NCBI GenBank assembly: GCA_002221725.1
Contig: NJFT01000038.1
Location: 62,001 to 126,000, forward strand
Length of the DNA stretch: 64,000 nucleotides
Direction of reading: 5' to 3'
Source of the DNA: Scedosporium boydii
Lineage: Eukaryota > Ascomycota > Sordariomycetes > Microascales > Microascaceae
In this document: piece after piece, positions 1-12,410 of the stretch
Position numbering within the stretch: the stretch's first letter is position 1
Layout: each line of letters begins with the position of its first letter
The notes under the pieces: model-generated
What the model was told of the DNA's origin: nothing
What the model saw: only the letters and a program-made list of their open reading frames with translations
Database searches by the model: none
Made by a program: the position numbers and the translations under genes

Positions 1-232
1 AGAGTCGTTCCTCCACTTCGACGACTTCACAAACTGGGCTTGTTTTCTGGGATACCGCGATTGATGACCGTCTTCGCCTTCACAACGACTCTTGCAGGGA
101 AACTCTTCATTTGTTCATTTTTTCATTCTTTCGTGGTCATTCTAAATCTGTTCATAAGAGTATATGTAAACACACTCATCCCTTCATACAAATACCGCTG
201 CTGATCCTCTCTCTTCTTCCTTATCCCCAAGC
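1..232. other. 3' flank of the P450 gene, no gene seen
   Basis: This short edge region lies downstream of the minus-strand P450 stop codon. It is pyrimidine-rich and shows no convincing reading frame in any of the six frames. It probably holds the P450 3' UTR and polyadenylation region. A gene truncated by the window edge cannot be excluded. Confidence 0.4.
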
Positions 233-2153
233 TTAAGCCTCAACACCCTCCCTCGGCCTAAACTCAATCATAGGCCCATCCTTCATGCTCGTAAACGTAT
301 CAATAAGCTGGAACTCCTCCCTCCTATGCCTCCCCCACTCCAAATCCTCCCTCCCCTCGCCAGGATCGACAACTCCCACGGCCCTCCTCAAATCATACAA
401 GAACAACACCCTCGCCAACGTGATGCTCATCTCAATATACGCCAATCCCTTCCCGATACAACCCCTAGGCCCAATACTAAACGGACAGAAAGCACTCTGC
501 GCAGTAGCAACCTCGTCTTCCGTAACAGTCTTTCCAGTCACGGGGTTCGTCTCGCCCGCAAGCCAGCGCTCGGGGATATACGTAAACGGCGACGGGTAGT
601 ACTCCTCGTGGTGATGGATGGTGTAGTGCGGCGTGCCAACGACGGTGCCAGCGGGAACGAACTCGTCGCAGATGGTCATGCCTCCCGAAAGGACCTCGCG
701 AGGGAGCAGACCGCCGACGGAGGGGGACATGCGCATGGCTTCGTCGATGCAGGCGCGGAGGTAGGTGAGGGAAGTCAGGGTGGCGCCTTGGCGGATTTCT
801 TCGACGTCGGTGAATGTGGACCGGATTTCTTGGGTGGCTCGGGCGAGGGCAGCGGGGTTGCGGACGAGGTAGAAGAGGGTGGCTGCCATGGCTGTTGAGG
901 TTGTGTCGGAGCCGGCGATGATGCTGAAGGCAGATATGTTAGCTATGATATCGTCTTTTCTTTTTGTAAAAGACGAGCTTCGTAAAACTTACAGAAGGTT
1001 GGACTCGGCCCAGAGCTCGGGAGTCGTGAAGCCCTTGCCCGTGTGGGGATCCCGGGCCTTGAGGAGGTAGTAGAAGAAGTCGCGTCGGTCGGTGTCGTCG
1101 CCCATCTTGGTGCGTTCCATGAGTTGAGACTTGCTGTAGGCCATGTATCGCGCCCTGCCGGCAGCGATTTCGGGGAAGAGGACCTTGTCGACGCCGAGTT
1201 GGTCGACGAGGGGCATCGTGCCGCACTGATGAGAGAAGGCGTTAGAGAAAGGGGGGCTCAAGCCAGGCTATAGGTTAAGAGAGGGAGAAAACTCACGATC
1301 AAATGCCTCTTGGTCGCAGCAGCCACCAAGTCCAACGCATACCTATTCTCCGCACTCTCCAACATCCTAAACGCCTTTCCAAAACACAAATCCCCAAGAA
1401 TATCCATAGCCAAATAATTACACCAATCACTCATATTCCTAGCCGGGCTCCACCCCTTCTTCTTCTCATCAACCACGCCCACAGCACCCTCCTTGCCACG
1501 CGGACCGATCTCCTCGCAGAAAGTCCGCACGTTGGCGAGAACGTACCTCTCCATCTCCTTGACGGCGGCGTCAGAGAAGCCGTGGCTGATGACGCGGCGC
1601 TTACGGGCGTGGATCTCGCGGTCGCGCGTGTTGTGCGTGTTGGGGGCCGGGTGCACGAAGGCGTCGTAGAAGTGGGCTTTGCCTACGTTGGAGCGGTAGG
1701 AGTAGATGGAGCGGAGGGCGGTGGAGGAGTTGAAGGAGAGGCCGTTGGGGGCGAAGCGGACGACGGGGCCTGTGAAGTTGTGTTAGCTTCTGGCGGGAGC
1801 TGTGGAAGGGGCGTGGGATTGGGGGGTATGGGAGTGATAGTACCGTATTTCTGGTGGAGACGCCAGAATTGGAGGTGGCGGTCACCCTTCCAGGCGTGGT
1901 AGAGCTGGTAGCCATTGGTGACTTTGGCGAGCCAGGGGCCGGGATACTTGGAGAGAGGGTGGAAGAAGAGGCGGTACACGACGAGGGCGAAGAGCTTGAG
2001 ACTGAGTTAGTACCTTTGATGTTCAAAGAACTGGATGTCGCTTTGCTTAAGGAAACAATCAATCTCTGGCTGCCGAGCTTGACTTACGTAGAAAGCGCCC
2101 GCCGCAAGGGCGGCACCGAGCCAGAAGAAGAGATGGCTGGTGTGGAACTGCAT
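233..2153 (-). CDS. Cytochrome P450 monooxygenase (five exons)
   Basis: This is a membrane-anchored class II P450 of the endoplasmic reticulum. It should use O2 and electrons from NADPH-P450 reductase to hydroxylate a small hydrophobic substrate, which cannot be told from sequence. I infer exons 2153-2088, 1994-1844, 1769-1297, 1225-993 and 923-233. All four introns have GT..AG ends and keep frame, giving about 537 residues, normal for fungal P450s. Exon 1 encodes a hydrophobic anchor, followed by the proline hinge [11 protein letters not shown]. The I-helix motif is AGSDTTS, the K-helix ExxR lies in DEAMR, the PERW motif is present, and the heme loop is [10 protein letters not shown] with its cysteine ligand. 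The hinge and helix style recall benzoate 4-monooxygenase / secondary-metabolite P450s, but no biosynthetic partner genes lie beside it. It appears intact. Confidence 0.93.
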
Positions 2154-3946
2154 CTCTGCGATGTGAGTTGTCAACCTTGAGCCGAAAAAGAAGAAGAAAA
2201 AAGAAAAAGAGATCTATTCCAATCCCTTAGTGTCTATCATCCACTACGAAGTAGACAACTTGTTTTCTTCTTTGGATCGATGAGATATCATCACCACATC
2301 AGTAGGAAGTAAAAGAGCAATGAAACACGTCAAAAAACCAAGATAACCTCCATCTATTTATCTCCTCCCGTCCTCAGGAACAAACCCTCGGCCTCATCAC
2401 ATCACCCTTTCCACGTTTTCATTCCGCTATCTCGACTCTTCCATTCCGTCCTCCGGCCCTACACTACCCCGAGTCGATCCCTATCAAGAACCCCCAATTA
2501 CCCCGGCTTCCCACGGCATTGTGCCCAGAACTTCCCCAGAGAGTCCAGGCTCCCCCCCCAATCCAACCCCAGACTTTCTTTTTCCCCGTATTTGTTTAAG
2601 ATTTTTAGCGCTGACCCGACCGACGTCATGGGCTTAAATAACAAGCCGCGGGGAACCCTCTACGCCGGGAAACGGCTTAGCGTCGGCTACACTCGGACGC
2701 GCTGACCAGCTTTCGCCGGAGCTTCTCCACAATCAGCCGGAAGGGGGGAAGAAACAAGACACACAAGACGCACCTACTTTTCTCTCCTTGAACTGGTGAG
2801 AGAAAAAGGACAGGAGGGAAGACATTAATAATGGTTCCCCCCATCTTTCTTATTTTTAGATTATTTTTCGAGTCTCATTCGTTGACTTGTTTTCTTTTTT
2901 CCTGCTTATGTTGAGCCGCGTTTCATTGGTCCGCTGAGGAGCCCACATTTTTTTCGGCCCCGGAGCAGAGCGGATCCCGATCCTTCCGTGCCCTGGTCTT
3001 GGAGAGGGAAGGAACAATACTCCACTCCGTACACGTACAAGTATGCATGTATAGCATAAATATTAAATGTGTTTCCATAATCCCGGACAAGGAGTAAAAA
3101 CAACGCAGGACTACCTCGAAATTTTCCGGCATGTGAAATGGAAATGTTCCGAGGTAACAGCCGCGGCGAACTCTCGCTCGCCTTGACAGCTTCAATCTAG
3201 CCCCGATAGCAGCCTCGAGATTCAAGAGAGAACCGGAAAAGGTGATATAAAAAATAAAAATACAAGTGTCAAAAAAAGACATGCAACGCCGGGGATTCGC
3301 TTGTCGTCACCGACCAAACTACTAATCTGGCCCTCACAGGCTTATCTAGGGAAGAGCGGACGGGGTTCCGAGTTCTCCTGCGGGTATGGTCGCATGTATT
3401 CGATCCTGCGTCCGATAACTCTTATAAAGGCTGGCAGTTGTCCGCCATGTTCATAGGATGGGATGGGTGCAGTTTCAGCCCCGTGCCGAGTCCCTCATCT
3501 CAGCTATGCCTCGCCTAGCTAGCCCGACTCCACAACTCTATCAGAACCGTCGTGGACGGACAGAGAAGTCGTTCGCTTCGGCAGAGATCTTCTCGCATAC
3601 TCACTGTTGGAACAGACAAGAAAACATTGGTCAAAGTATCTTACAACATTAAGTATGAAGAAACAAAACCAGGAAAAAAGAGCTACAAGAGAAAGCTTCC
3701 AAAAAAACCTCCCGTACTCTGCTCCTTATCCGCAAAATAAAACCCCTCAAGCTCCTTCATTGAATGAAGTAAAAAAAGAAACGCCTACCCCGTTGATATC
3801 CATCCCTCCGTATCATTAGAACCCCCCTCATTCATTGGATATCCCTTATCCATCATATATATAATACTAGAACACAATAGATCCATGCCGAGATCTGAGC
3901 CTCCCTGCCCCTGCCAAACCCCCCAACCGCATCAAATTATCATTTC
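2154..3946. promoter_or_regulatory. Intergenic: P450 promoter side and CWH43 downstream flank
   Basis: No coding region is supported here. The stretch next to the P450 start is A/G-rich on the plus strand, so CT-rich on the transcribed side, typical of fungal promoters. The part near 3.6-3.9 kb is AT-rich with a short TA run near 3858 and probably holds the 3' UTR of the gene that follows on the minus strand. Small ORFs on both strands have no composition or motif to support them. Confidence 0.5.
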
Positions 3947-6900
3947 CTAATTATAATACCTCGGCTCATCAAACACATGATACCTGTGTCCCCTCACGCC
4001 ATCCCCCCTAAACATCGCAGGGAACCTCCACCCCGGAGGCACCTCCGCCTCCGTGGTTCTCCTGTTCCTCGCTTCGGCATCCATAGCCTCGAGCTCAGCG
4101 CTCTTGGCCCCCGTCTCCGGCACCACGAACTTGGCCACCTGCAGCTCCGTATCGGTAATGGTGCTGCGGCTCACGCGCGCGTAGCCGACGCGCTGCAGGC
4201 CCTTGAAAAGGATGTACTCGCACCATCTGTCCCAGTCCGACGGGTCGACGTCGTGCATGCCCGACACGTCCGAGACGTGCTTGTTGTAGTTGCCCTTGAG
4301 CGGCTTCGTCACGAGGTACGAAAGGAGGAAGGCCGGTCGGTCGGTCGAGCCCATGAGCTTGGAGAGGTACTCGCTCTGGAGACGCCTATCCTCGACATCC
4401 TCCTCCTGGCCTGAGTGGAACACGAAGACGTCGACCAGTCGTCCGTAGACGTCGAGGGTGGCATGGATTGCCGGCGCGAGCTCTCCTACGGGGCTAGGGA
4501 GGAGGTGATGCGTCGAGTTGAGGATGGGGAATTTGCTGAGGAGAGCGGCACCCCACGTGTGCTTGTTGGGACCCGGACCGTAATCGACGTACATCCCCAG
4601 GTCCTCGGCAAGGAACTGCGTCGTGTCGCGGTTGCCCATGATGATGCGCTGGAGATCAGACTCGAGGAGGCCGATAACGTCGATCTCCAGCTCCTTGATC
4701 AGGTCGCGCATGCGGTATTCCGACGACCACATGTCGTTGTCGAGAGAGAAGTGAATCGTCCAGATACCCGCCGTGATGAGGTGTTCGTCGGGATGGTAAG
4801 GCGTGTAATCGTTGGACGGCACGCGCCTAACCGTCGCGGAGAGAAACAGGATGTTAATGAGGGCAGTCGCAGCGGCGTGATATTTCTTGTATTGAGACGG
4901 TGAGTGTCTCCGAACAATGGGCCGCTTGCCATCCGCCTTGGCGCGTTGAGCGTGCAAATCGTACACGCCACATCCGATGAGTGTCATCAAGCTAATCATG
5001 ATCCAGTCGGTGTGTTCGCGCAGGAACGGTCCGCCGGGTACGAACGCGTAAGCCACAACCCACACGTGGAAAAGCACCATGAAGTTGTAGATGAGGAAAC
5101 CAAGACCAAACGTTATCACGGGATTCTGTCGCGCGGCATTGCTGATGAAGGGAATAGCGATGGACATGAGGTAGGTGGCGATAGTAAGTGCGCCGTAGAA
5201 ACCGAGCCAGTGTGAGTATAGAGTGAGAACCGCGGCGCCCGCGCAGCCGACGGCGTAGGCGGCCCAGCTCGTGACAAGGTTGGGGCGGTATAGGCTCACG
5301 ACGAGACCGGCGCCCATGGCAGCCACGGTGCACCAGCCGTGAGTGGAAGAATAGGGTCCACGGATGGGGAATCCCTCCCAGACCCACAAAATCATCGTGC
5401 TCGTATCGGATAGAAGCGAGTGTAGACCGAAGAACAAGCCTGCGAAGCCAAAAGCCGCGAGGATCGCAGAACCTCCCTTGGGGGAGGCTGGCGCCTGCCC
5501 AGACGTCAGAGGTGCTCTGCGCGTAAATCTCAGCACAGCCAAAACACCAAGAACAAGACCAGTTCCGTTCCAACCGCCGTTAGCCGCATGCATGATGGGC
5601 CAGATGGGGTTGTTGGTCCACCATGCGAACTTCATCGTGGACGAGAGGATCAGACCGACGGCCAATGCGAGGATCTTGCTCTCAAGTCGAACCTCGTGGA
5701 TCGATTCGGCGTAGAAGGTGGTCGCCCAGGCAAGACATGACATGAAAACACCAAAGCCGATGATGCACAGGCGAATCGGGGGGTTCTCGACGAGGTAGGC
5801 GGCAATGCCGGCGAGCGACAATAAGTGAATAAGGCGCTGGTTGTTGACGAGGTAAGATCGGATCGACTTGTTGGCAAGAAGGAACGGTGATGTCGTCGTC
5901 ATTATAAAGGCCTCGTAGCCAGAGATACCCATGTGCCAGAGAGGGAAGTCTACACATCATTAGACCTAGAATTAGGCGGGTCCCCATTGGGAGGAAAAAC
6001 TTACACCACACGGCAACTCCCAGACTGGTGATGACGGACCAAAACACATACTATACGTCGTCAGTTTTCGCAACTCACATCTCCCCGAAGCGACATCTCA
6101 TTAACGTACTCCATGGTAGACTTCGGCGGCCGTATCGAACGCCTCGTTCCAAGTGAATCGCAACGATAAAACATTCCCAAGGGGCAATTCCTTCCTGAAC
6201 AAGTTATATTCCGTCAGCGCTCTCGGTCGGTCTGCGTGCGCAAATGTCCATATTCCGGAGGAGGGTGATATCATACTCTTTCTCAATCACAGCTGAGGGC
6301 ACATTGCTCGCATATCTAGAAGAACAAGAATAAACGTCTCAGAAGCAACTCTTTCCCACATTGCGCTCACACGAATGGCCAAAGAAACTAAGGGGAAAAC
6401 GGTACCTGGGACAAACCCAAGACACGCGCCCCCAATATATTCGCATTGGTAAGAAAAACAGAGATGTGGCGGTAATGTACACGTCTCTCATTTTGGAAGC
6501 CATTGCACGTACCCCGTAGTCGTTCCCTTGACGTCCTTCACTACCACCTCAAAGGTCGAGAAGTCGAGAGCGGTTACCGAGTCGAAGGCAACGTCGAAGA
6601 GGATGAGTGACCATTCGAAGAAGGCGTAGGTGGTATAAGCTAGGAAGGGAAAAGAGTCAGCACAAGGAAGTGCGGCTAACTTTGCCAAGTCGCGTGGGTT
6701 GGACAAAGGCCTCGGCGATGCGGAACATACCTCCAGGGACTCGGTGGATCTTGTGCTGGAGGAAGAAGTACACCATGGGAACTAGAGTTCCGAAGAAGGC
6801 GGTGGCCAGGTATTTTCGGTACTTGATGGCCTTCGTATTCGGGGGGCTCAAAGCAATGCAACCTAGAGTCCAGGGGAGAGTGCCGACAAGGTAGGCGATC

Positions 6901-7668
6901 ATGAGGATATCGTGCCAGTCGTGATCATCGGTCGAGGTGATGTAGGTCCAGCCGCCGCAGGTGAAGGTGCGGAAGAGGCCCATCGCCGCGACGAACTTGG
7001 GCAGAGCGTGGCCCGGCTTGCGCGTTAGAAGATACCATAGTCCAACGAGGGCGAATCGCGGTCCTGTTGTTTGCGGAAAGCCAAGCTTGTTAGCTGTGCC
7101 CAGGAATTCATGCAGGATTTTGCCAAGAACCTCCGCAAATTATTTGTTGTGGTCGGGGAAATGTGAAATGAATGGGTCGAGTCGCACAGTCCCGGAGAGG
7201 AGCAAACAGCACCGTACCTGAGGTGATGGCAATGAAGATCTGAAATATTGATCGCTCGGGGTATCGGTCGCCAATGGTCGCAGAAACTGAGGGGAACCAC
7301 TCGTCGGGGTACCCGAACCACTCGTTCTTTACGATCTTGTGGTAGTGAAGTAGAGAGCCGATGATGAGGGCGGAAAGGAACGCGGCTAAAGTGGAGACGA
7401 GGTCAGTATACCAGGGCAGGCCAGGAAATGCCAGGGAGCTGCGAAGGGCTGGTCAAGTTGTGGGGGATAGCGCAGCGTCGGAAGCTGGAGGAGCGCATTC
7501 TCAAGCTGGCAAACAGCTAGAAAATAGCTGCTGGAACTTGAGAGAAGTCAAAGCTGGATTAAACAGGCTACACATACTATACGCCACGAAGGTATGAGAC
7601 CAAGAAACCCAGGTGCCGTTAAAGGCCAGCACCACGCCGCCATCTTTGTCCTTGTAGCGGGACCCCAT
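3947..7668 (-). CDS. CWH43: CWH43-like GPI-anchor lipid remodelling protein
   Basis: Cwh43 proteins act in the ER/Golgi membrane and exchange GPI-anchor lipid for ceramide. The N-terminal half is a FRAG1/DRAM/Sfk1 (PGAP2-like) multi-span membrane domain. The C-terminal half continues with membrane segments and ends in an endonuclease/exonuclease/phosphatase-fold domain. I infer exons 7668-7578, 7385-7218, 7063-6731, 6639-6513, 6194-6110, 6050-6005 and 5949-3947. This model keeps frame throughout and gives about 950 residues, close to yeast Cwh43 (~953). The 318-bp intron at 6195-6512 is the least certain and could hide a small exon. The last exon carries the [14 protein letters not shown] signature, many hydrophobic helices and the phosphatase-like segment with HSLDNDMWS and IGLLESD. 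The start is the first ATG ([10 protein letters not shown]...), 1.2 kb from divergent UTP6. Confidence 0.92.
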
Positions 7669-8875
7669 GATCGCGGCAGAGGTGGCGGTAACGGAAGAAT
7701 GAAGGTGAGAGTGACAGCTCAGCAACGGATACCGATTTCGGAAAACGAGGGGAAAAACAAGAAACGACAGGTAAGGAAAAGAAAGAGATATGGGGATGGT
7801 GGATTTCTCACCGACCGACACCCATTGGAAAAAATCAGTTGGAACAAGGATCCAAATGGAAAAGTTGGAGGGAAGAAAAGAAGAGACCTGAGAAATCGAG
7901 GGGAAGAAAAAGATGGTGGTGTCTTGGAGTAATTTAGACTTGGGACTGGGCAGCGCCGGATTTGGAGCTATGGCCCGGATTCCTCGGATGATGATGGGGA
8001 CAGTTTTGGACACAGCAAAATTGGGGGGAAACTGCCGCCGCGTTAAACATCTGCGAGTGTGCGAGTAAGCACGAGTGACAATCGGAGCACAAGCAAGAGC
8101 GATCGATCGATGTGCGCCTTCCGCCTGCTCGGGCACTTTTTCAGTTTTCACTTTCCACTTTTTCCACGGTGCTCCACGGTTCTCCACGCCTGTCGCGACT
8201 AAAAATGCAAGTCGAACCTTGCTCGAAGCAACAAAAATTGATGACGGAGGTGATCTTGGCAAACAGAGTCAGGCACCACAAGGGTTGACACAGGGGTTGT
8301 CAGTGGGCAATAGGTCAATGAGGTCAATGAGGTCAATGATCCCCCCTTGTCCCAGGCACTCCAAGGGCCGCTCCAATGTCAGAATCAGGCCTAGGTTCCG
8401 GAGACCGAAAAATGAGGGCAGAGGAGATCGGCCAACTTTCCAGCGGGGCTAACACCACCACGCTCCACTGTCGTACTGTCGTACTGTGCTGTTGGTGCCC
8501 CTTCGATCGCTAACGGGCCCGTGCTAGATTATGTCAGACAATATACGAACTTTGAGTACAGCTGTGGAGCGACGGACAAAACGGAGTCCGCAAATTCTAT
8601 CGATACGTACCGCGCATTTGTCAGTCGCGTCCAAGGGTAATTGGCCTGTGATTCTGCCTCGGTGTTGAACGAAGGAAGAGCTTCTGCTTATCGCAAATCT
8701 GATAAGAGATATGCCCCACATGCACGTACCTTTACCTCGAAAAAAAAGTGAAAAGAAATGATGGGAAAAAAAAATTAATAATTTTGGATCCTCTTGAGAC
8801 GACACTCCAACTCACACCAGCAACACCAGCAACAAACAGACTCGGTTCTCTTCCCGGGTGAATCCGGAGCCCACC
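7669..8875. promoter_or_regulatory. Divergent promoter region CWH43 / UTP6
   Basis: About 1.2 kb separates two divergently transcribed, conserved genes. It contains a G/A-rich strand next to CWH43 (7680-7930) and a short tandem repeat at 8312-8338. Near UTP6 there is an A-rich segment (about 8740-8785) just upstream of the start codon. No coding frame is convincing. Specific factor sites cannot be assigned by eye. Confidence 0.5.
8312..8338. repeat. 9-bp tandem repeat, three copies
   Basis: The unit AGGTCAATG occurs three times in direct tandem inside the CWH43/UTP6 divergent promoter. It could be a simple slippage product or a reiterated factor site. Confidence 0.85.
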
Positions 8876-10198
8876 ATGTCCAACGTCGCTGACAAGGCCC
8901 GGTTCTTCCTCGAGCGGTCTGTCCCCCAACTCCGCGAATGGGAGGAAAAGGAAATCTTCTCCAAGGTATGCATGCAGCTTGCGACTCGCAGTACTAAAAT
9001 CCCTTGCCTCGCCTCGCCGCTGGCAATAGAGTCCCGAGACATGCCTTACTGACACACAATCACCTCTCTCGAACAGGAAGAGATCCGCACCATAGTCCAG
9101 AAGCGAAATGATTTCGAGCATCGAATCCTAGCCCAGGGCAGCCAACCCTCCGACTTCTCCCAATACGCAAAATGGGAACAATCCCTCGACGCCCTCCGCA
9201 TCAAGCGGTGCGTACGCCTCAAGCTCCGCAACCTCACATCCGCCCACGCCAGCCAATCGCGCATCCTGCAAATCTACGACCGCGGCATCGAGAGGCATCA
9301 GTTTTCCCGCGAACTATGGCTCGAGTACCTAGACTACATGGCCAAGGTCAAGGCCTCCAAGAGGTGGAGGAGGGTCATGACGAAGATGCTGAGGCTCATG
9401 CCCTCGGACGCCGCGCTCTGGGTGCTCGCCGCTAGGAGGTCTGCGGGACACGGAGATATGGCCACGGCTAGGAGCTTGTTCATGAGGGGTTGCAAGTTCT
9501 GCGTCGCGGATGGGACGGTGTGGATCGAGTATGCGCGGTGCGAGATGGAGTGGCTGCAGAAGATGGACGAGAAGAGGAAGAAGACTGGGAAGAAAGCCAA
9601 GGATGTTATCAAGGAGAGCCAGGTCGAAGACGAGGACGAACTGCGCCTTGGTGGAAGTGACAGTGAGGATGACGGAGTCGACGAAGACGGCGTTATTACT
9701 CGGGACCCCGATGTCCTCGACACGAAACCGAAGAAGGTGTTCAATGCCGAGACAAAGGAAACACTCAATAACCCCGCGCTAGATGGCGCCATCCCCATAG
9801 CCATCTTCGACGTCAGCAGGAAGCAGGCCTTCTTTTCACCTTCAGTGGCGGAAGAGTTTTTCGGCATGTTTTCCGACTTTGCCAACACAGTCGTTGCCGG
9901 GCCCAAGGTCCTTCAGAACGCCATGGATGCTATGCTGGAGAGCTACCCCACTTCGGCAGAGACCTGTTTCTGCTATATCCAGCAACCTGTTGCGGGCGTG
10001 TCGCCGTATACTGCCGATTTCCCCCGTGGTCTGCGCACGGTATTTGCGAGGTTAAGCGAAGGGGTGGATCGTACGGACGATAAGGCTGCTCTTCAGGCCA
10101 AACTAGTTTCCTGGATAGACGCGCTGTTACGAATGGAAGGCTTGGATTCTGCGATTGCCACGGTATTAGAGCATATGAAGGGGTTGGTCTCTCAATAG
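8876..10198 (+). CDS. UTP6: UTP6, U3 snoRNA-associated SSU processome protein
   Basis: Utp6 is a nucleolar component of the UtpB module of the small-subunit processome and is needed for early 18S pre-rRNA cleavages. Two exons, 8876-8965 and 9077-10198, flank a 111-bp intron with a GTATGC donor and a CAG acceptor, giving 403 residues (yeast about 440). The ATG sits in a strong CCACCATG context. The N-terminus (ARFFLERSVPQLREWEEKEI) is the conserved Utp6 signature. It is followed by HAT (half-a-TPR) helices around residues 60-170 with W/Y spacing such as ELWLEYLDYM and VWIEYARCEMEW. An acidic insert (DEDELRLGGSDSEDD) follows near residue 220. The frame is intact. Confidence 0.94.
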
Positions 10199-10333
10199 GC
10201 GTAATGGGCAGCTGGTAGTTCACGGAGTATAAAAAAAATTGTATATTGGGTGCATCACGGACTCACGGACTCGTCTCGTTTGGTATCATGAGTGTTTACT
10301 AAGACATCAATAGAACCTGACCTACTACACGGC

Positions 10334-10377
<44 letters not shown>
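10334..10377. repeat. (TC)n microsatellite
   Basis: A nearly pure CT dinucleotide run of about 44 bp lies just downstream of UTP6, with one CC interruption. It sits close to the left edge of the accessory island. Confidence 0.95.
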
Positions 10378-10379
<2 letters not shown>

Positions 10380-10529
10380 GGTGGTCCAACCCACCCTCTA
10401 TACCACAGGTCGGACACCGCCCTCGACTCGCTGTCAGTATAATCTCTCCGTCCCCTCCCTATCGTTCTCTAGACTAGCTCTACCGGGGCCGCCGCTCTTA
10501 ACGTTCGCTGAGCGCTAGCTTCAGCAATT

Positions 10530-10861
10530 TAAAGTACGCTTCGGAGCCGGATCCATGTCGCCAGGCTGTCACCATGTTCTTCACCGAGACTTGGCCACAA
10601 ACCAGAATGCATATCACCCTCCGAGTAGTCGTCGGGCTTCCATTCCATTCCATTCCATACATGGCATATTACCCCGCGCAGCCTTACCGCCCCAACCCAA
10701 CGGGCAGGCTGTCACCAACGGACGCTGCCCTTCCCTCCGGAACCAAACGCCTAATCCTCGACTATAGTAGCTCTTTATTCTACGAGCATATCAGCTAGTA
10801 GACACATCCACTTTCGGAGGCATCTTCGCAATGAGCTTCGGTGGTTCAATGGGCGATGTCA
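10530..10861 (+). repeat. Diverged direct repeat, copy 1 (NLR 5' flank)
   Basis: This segment aligns by eye with 16050-16436. Shared blocks include ATGTCGCCAGGCT, TCGGGCTTCCATTCCATTCC, CCCCGCGCAGCCTTAC, ATTCTACGAGCATATC and the start codon context that follows. The two copies differ by many substitutions and several small indels. Each lies directly upstream of an NLR locus in the same orientation, so the segment looks like a duplicated promoter plus 5' leader. Confidence 0.85.
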
Positions 10862-10890
10862 TCACCGAGCTCCTGGGGGGAGGATCATAG
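10831..10890 (+). pseudogene. Truncated relic of the MSFG-type STAND N-terminal domain
   Basis: This 19-codon frame reads MSFGGSMGDVITELLGGGS and then stops. It aligns with the first codons of the intact NLR gene at 16403 (MSFGFSVGDFIAVIDKA), at the same place within the duplicated upstream segment. Similarity fades just after the start, so this looks like the leftover 5' end of an ancestral NLR gene whose body was replaced or lost. It could also act as an upstream ORF of the hydrolase gene, which I cannot exclude. Confidence 0.65.
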
Positions 10891-11225
10891 ACCAGAAGCA
10901 TCATTCTCGACACGCGCCCCACGGACCAATCGTCTATTTCACAGACTCCGGGGCGTGGCAGGCTCCGAGTGGCTAGGGCCGAGCCGCTCACATCAAAACC
11001 TGGCAAGCTGAACATGAACTCGTGCATACTCATTTTGGCCTTCCCCGCTTTTACAGCCTGGTGCTCAATCCAAGCCACTTCTTCTTCATTCCCGTTCTTC
11101 CTCCTCCACACTTTTCTTCCTTCACAATTGATACTTGCGAATCTTATTTCCCACTATCATGCAGACCAGACCAGACCTCGAAGCGTTGCCATCAAGCCGA
11201 TTGGATTTGAAATTTGGATTTGATC

Positions 11226-12396
11226 ATGGTTAGTTCTAATCCCAAATATTGCTTGTGGTTTATGTATTATCCCGTAGCCGATGGCTAAAAACATATAGTC
11301 TCTTGTCCAGATTTACGCTCCTGATCCGAAGGGAGGTGGAGAACACACTGAGAAAGTCGAGTACGTTGTCATCTGCCCCGACAGAGGCCGGCCAGTACCA
11401 TGTGGGCGGGCATCGTTGTTTGATATTTTGACTATCTTATTGACGATTTTTCAGCGTGGTCGCAGTTCATGGTCTCAACCCAAAAAACAAACCAGCCGCC
11501 AAGCACGCCGAAGACACGTGGACGGGACCTCAAAGCAGTTTTTGGCTCCGCGATGAACTTCCCAAGAAACTTCCTCAGTCCCGAATCTTCATCTACAAGT
11601 ATGATTCCACAGCTGTCTACGGCAAAAACAGGGAGACCTTTATCGATAAGGCAAATGCCTTCTTAGAGAGACTGAGAGTCAAGAGAAGCAATGACCCCCA
11701 TAGGCCACTGCTACTATTAGGCCATAGTCTTGGAGGTCTTCTCATCAAACAGGCCTTAATCAACGCCTTTAACAACCAGAAATACAAGGACATTAAGAGA
11801 GCTTCGAGAGCGCTTGCTTTTTTTGCTGTGCCTCATCATGGCGGAGATAGAACTGTCATCAATATTGGAAGCATGGCAGAGGGGATTGCCCGCACTCTAG
11901 GCTTCCAGGAAGGTGGCGGCCTCTTAGCCACGCTACGCGATGGTGGGATATTCAATGATATCATGCAAGAGCACTGGAGGCATAGGCTCCTGGAATATCA
12001 CATTGTGTCTTTCTGGGGTACTCGCGATCAGGTAAGCTGGACTATCCTACATATTTGAGGACCCGTGGACTTCTAACTTACTCTTGTCTAAATTAGATTG
12101 TGACAAGAGCAAGCTCAACATTTGGGTTGCCAGGGGATATAGAGAACTTGGTTGGTCTACAGGCAGACCATTCCACGGTCTGTAAGTTTGGGCCGAGTGA
12201 AGAGGATCAAGACAATTTGGAGCTTGTTCTAGCGAATGTCCAAGACCTTTATAAGGTCCTTCTTGAAGAGAGTGAGAGAGAGGATGAGAAAGACAGTGAG
12301 TCTCTGATTCCCAGCCTACCATCGGCCCCATCAACCGACCTTGTCAACGGAGATAAGCTAGAAGCACGCTTAAAAACCCTACGGCGTTCTCCTTGA
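11226..12396 (+). CDS. SesB-like alpha/beta hydrolase (NLR-associated lipase/esterase)
   Basis: In fungi this hydrolase family commonly forms the N-terminal effector domain of STAND receptors or is encoded beside them. Inferred exons are 11226-11228 (start codon only, least certain), 11311-11360, 11455-12031 and 12097-12396, giving about 309 residues in frame. Visible motifs are VAVHGLNPKN (oxyanion-region HG), the nucleophile elbow LLLGHSLGGLL, FFAVPHHGGD, an acidic residue in SFWGTRDQIVTR and a histidine in QADHSTVCKFG, so a Ser-Asp-His triad looks complete. The frame ends in TGA 185 bp before a NACHT-ankyrin ORF. It may be a separate protein that works with that receptor, or the separated N-terminal part of a formerly fused gene. 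Confidence 0.82.
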
Positions 12397-12410
12397 TTGG
12401 TATTGTACTG

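Noticed and set aside
326..898. 190-codon plus-strand frame opposite the P450 last exon
   Set aside because: It is antisense to the exon carrying the heme-binding loop, with no recognisable domain.
7501..8262. 253-codon minus-strand frame upstream of CWH43 in frame with its first exon
   Set aside because: The in-frame extension upstream of ATG 7668 is low-complexity and promoter-like. The ATG at 7668 gives the expected protein length, so the extension is treated as non-coding.
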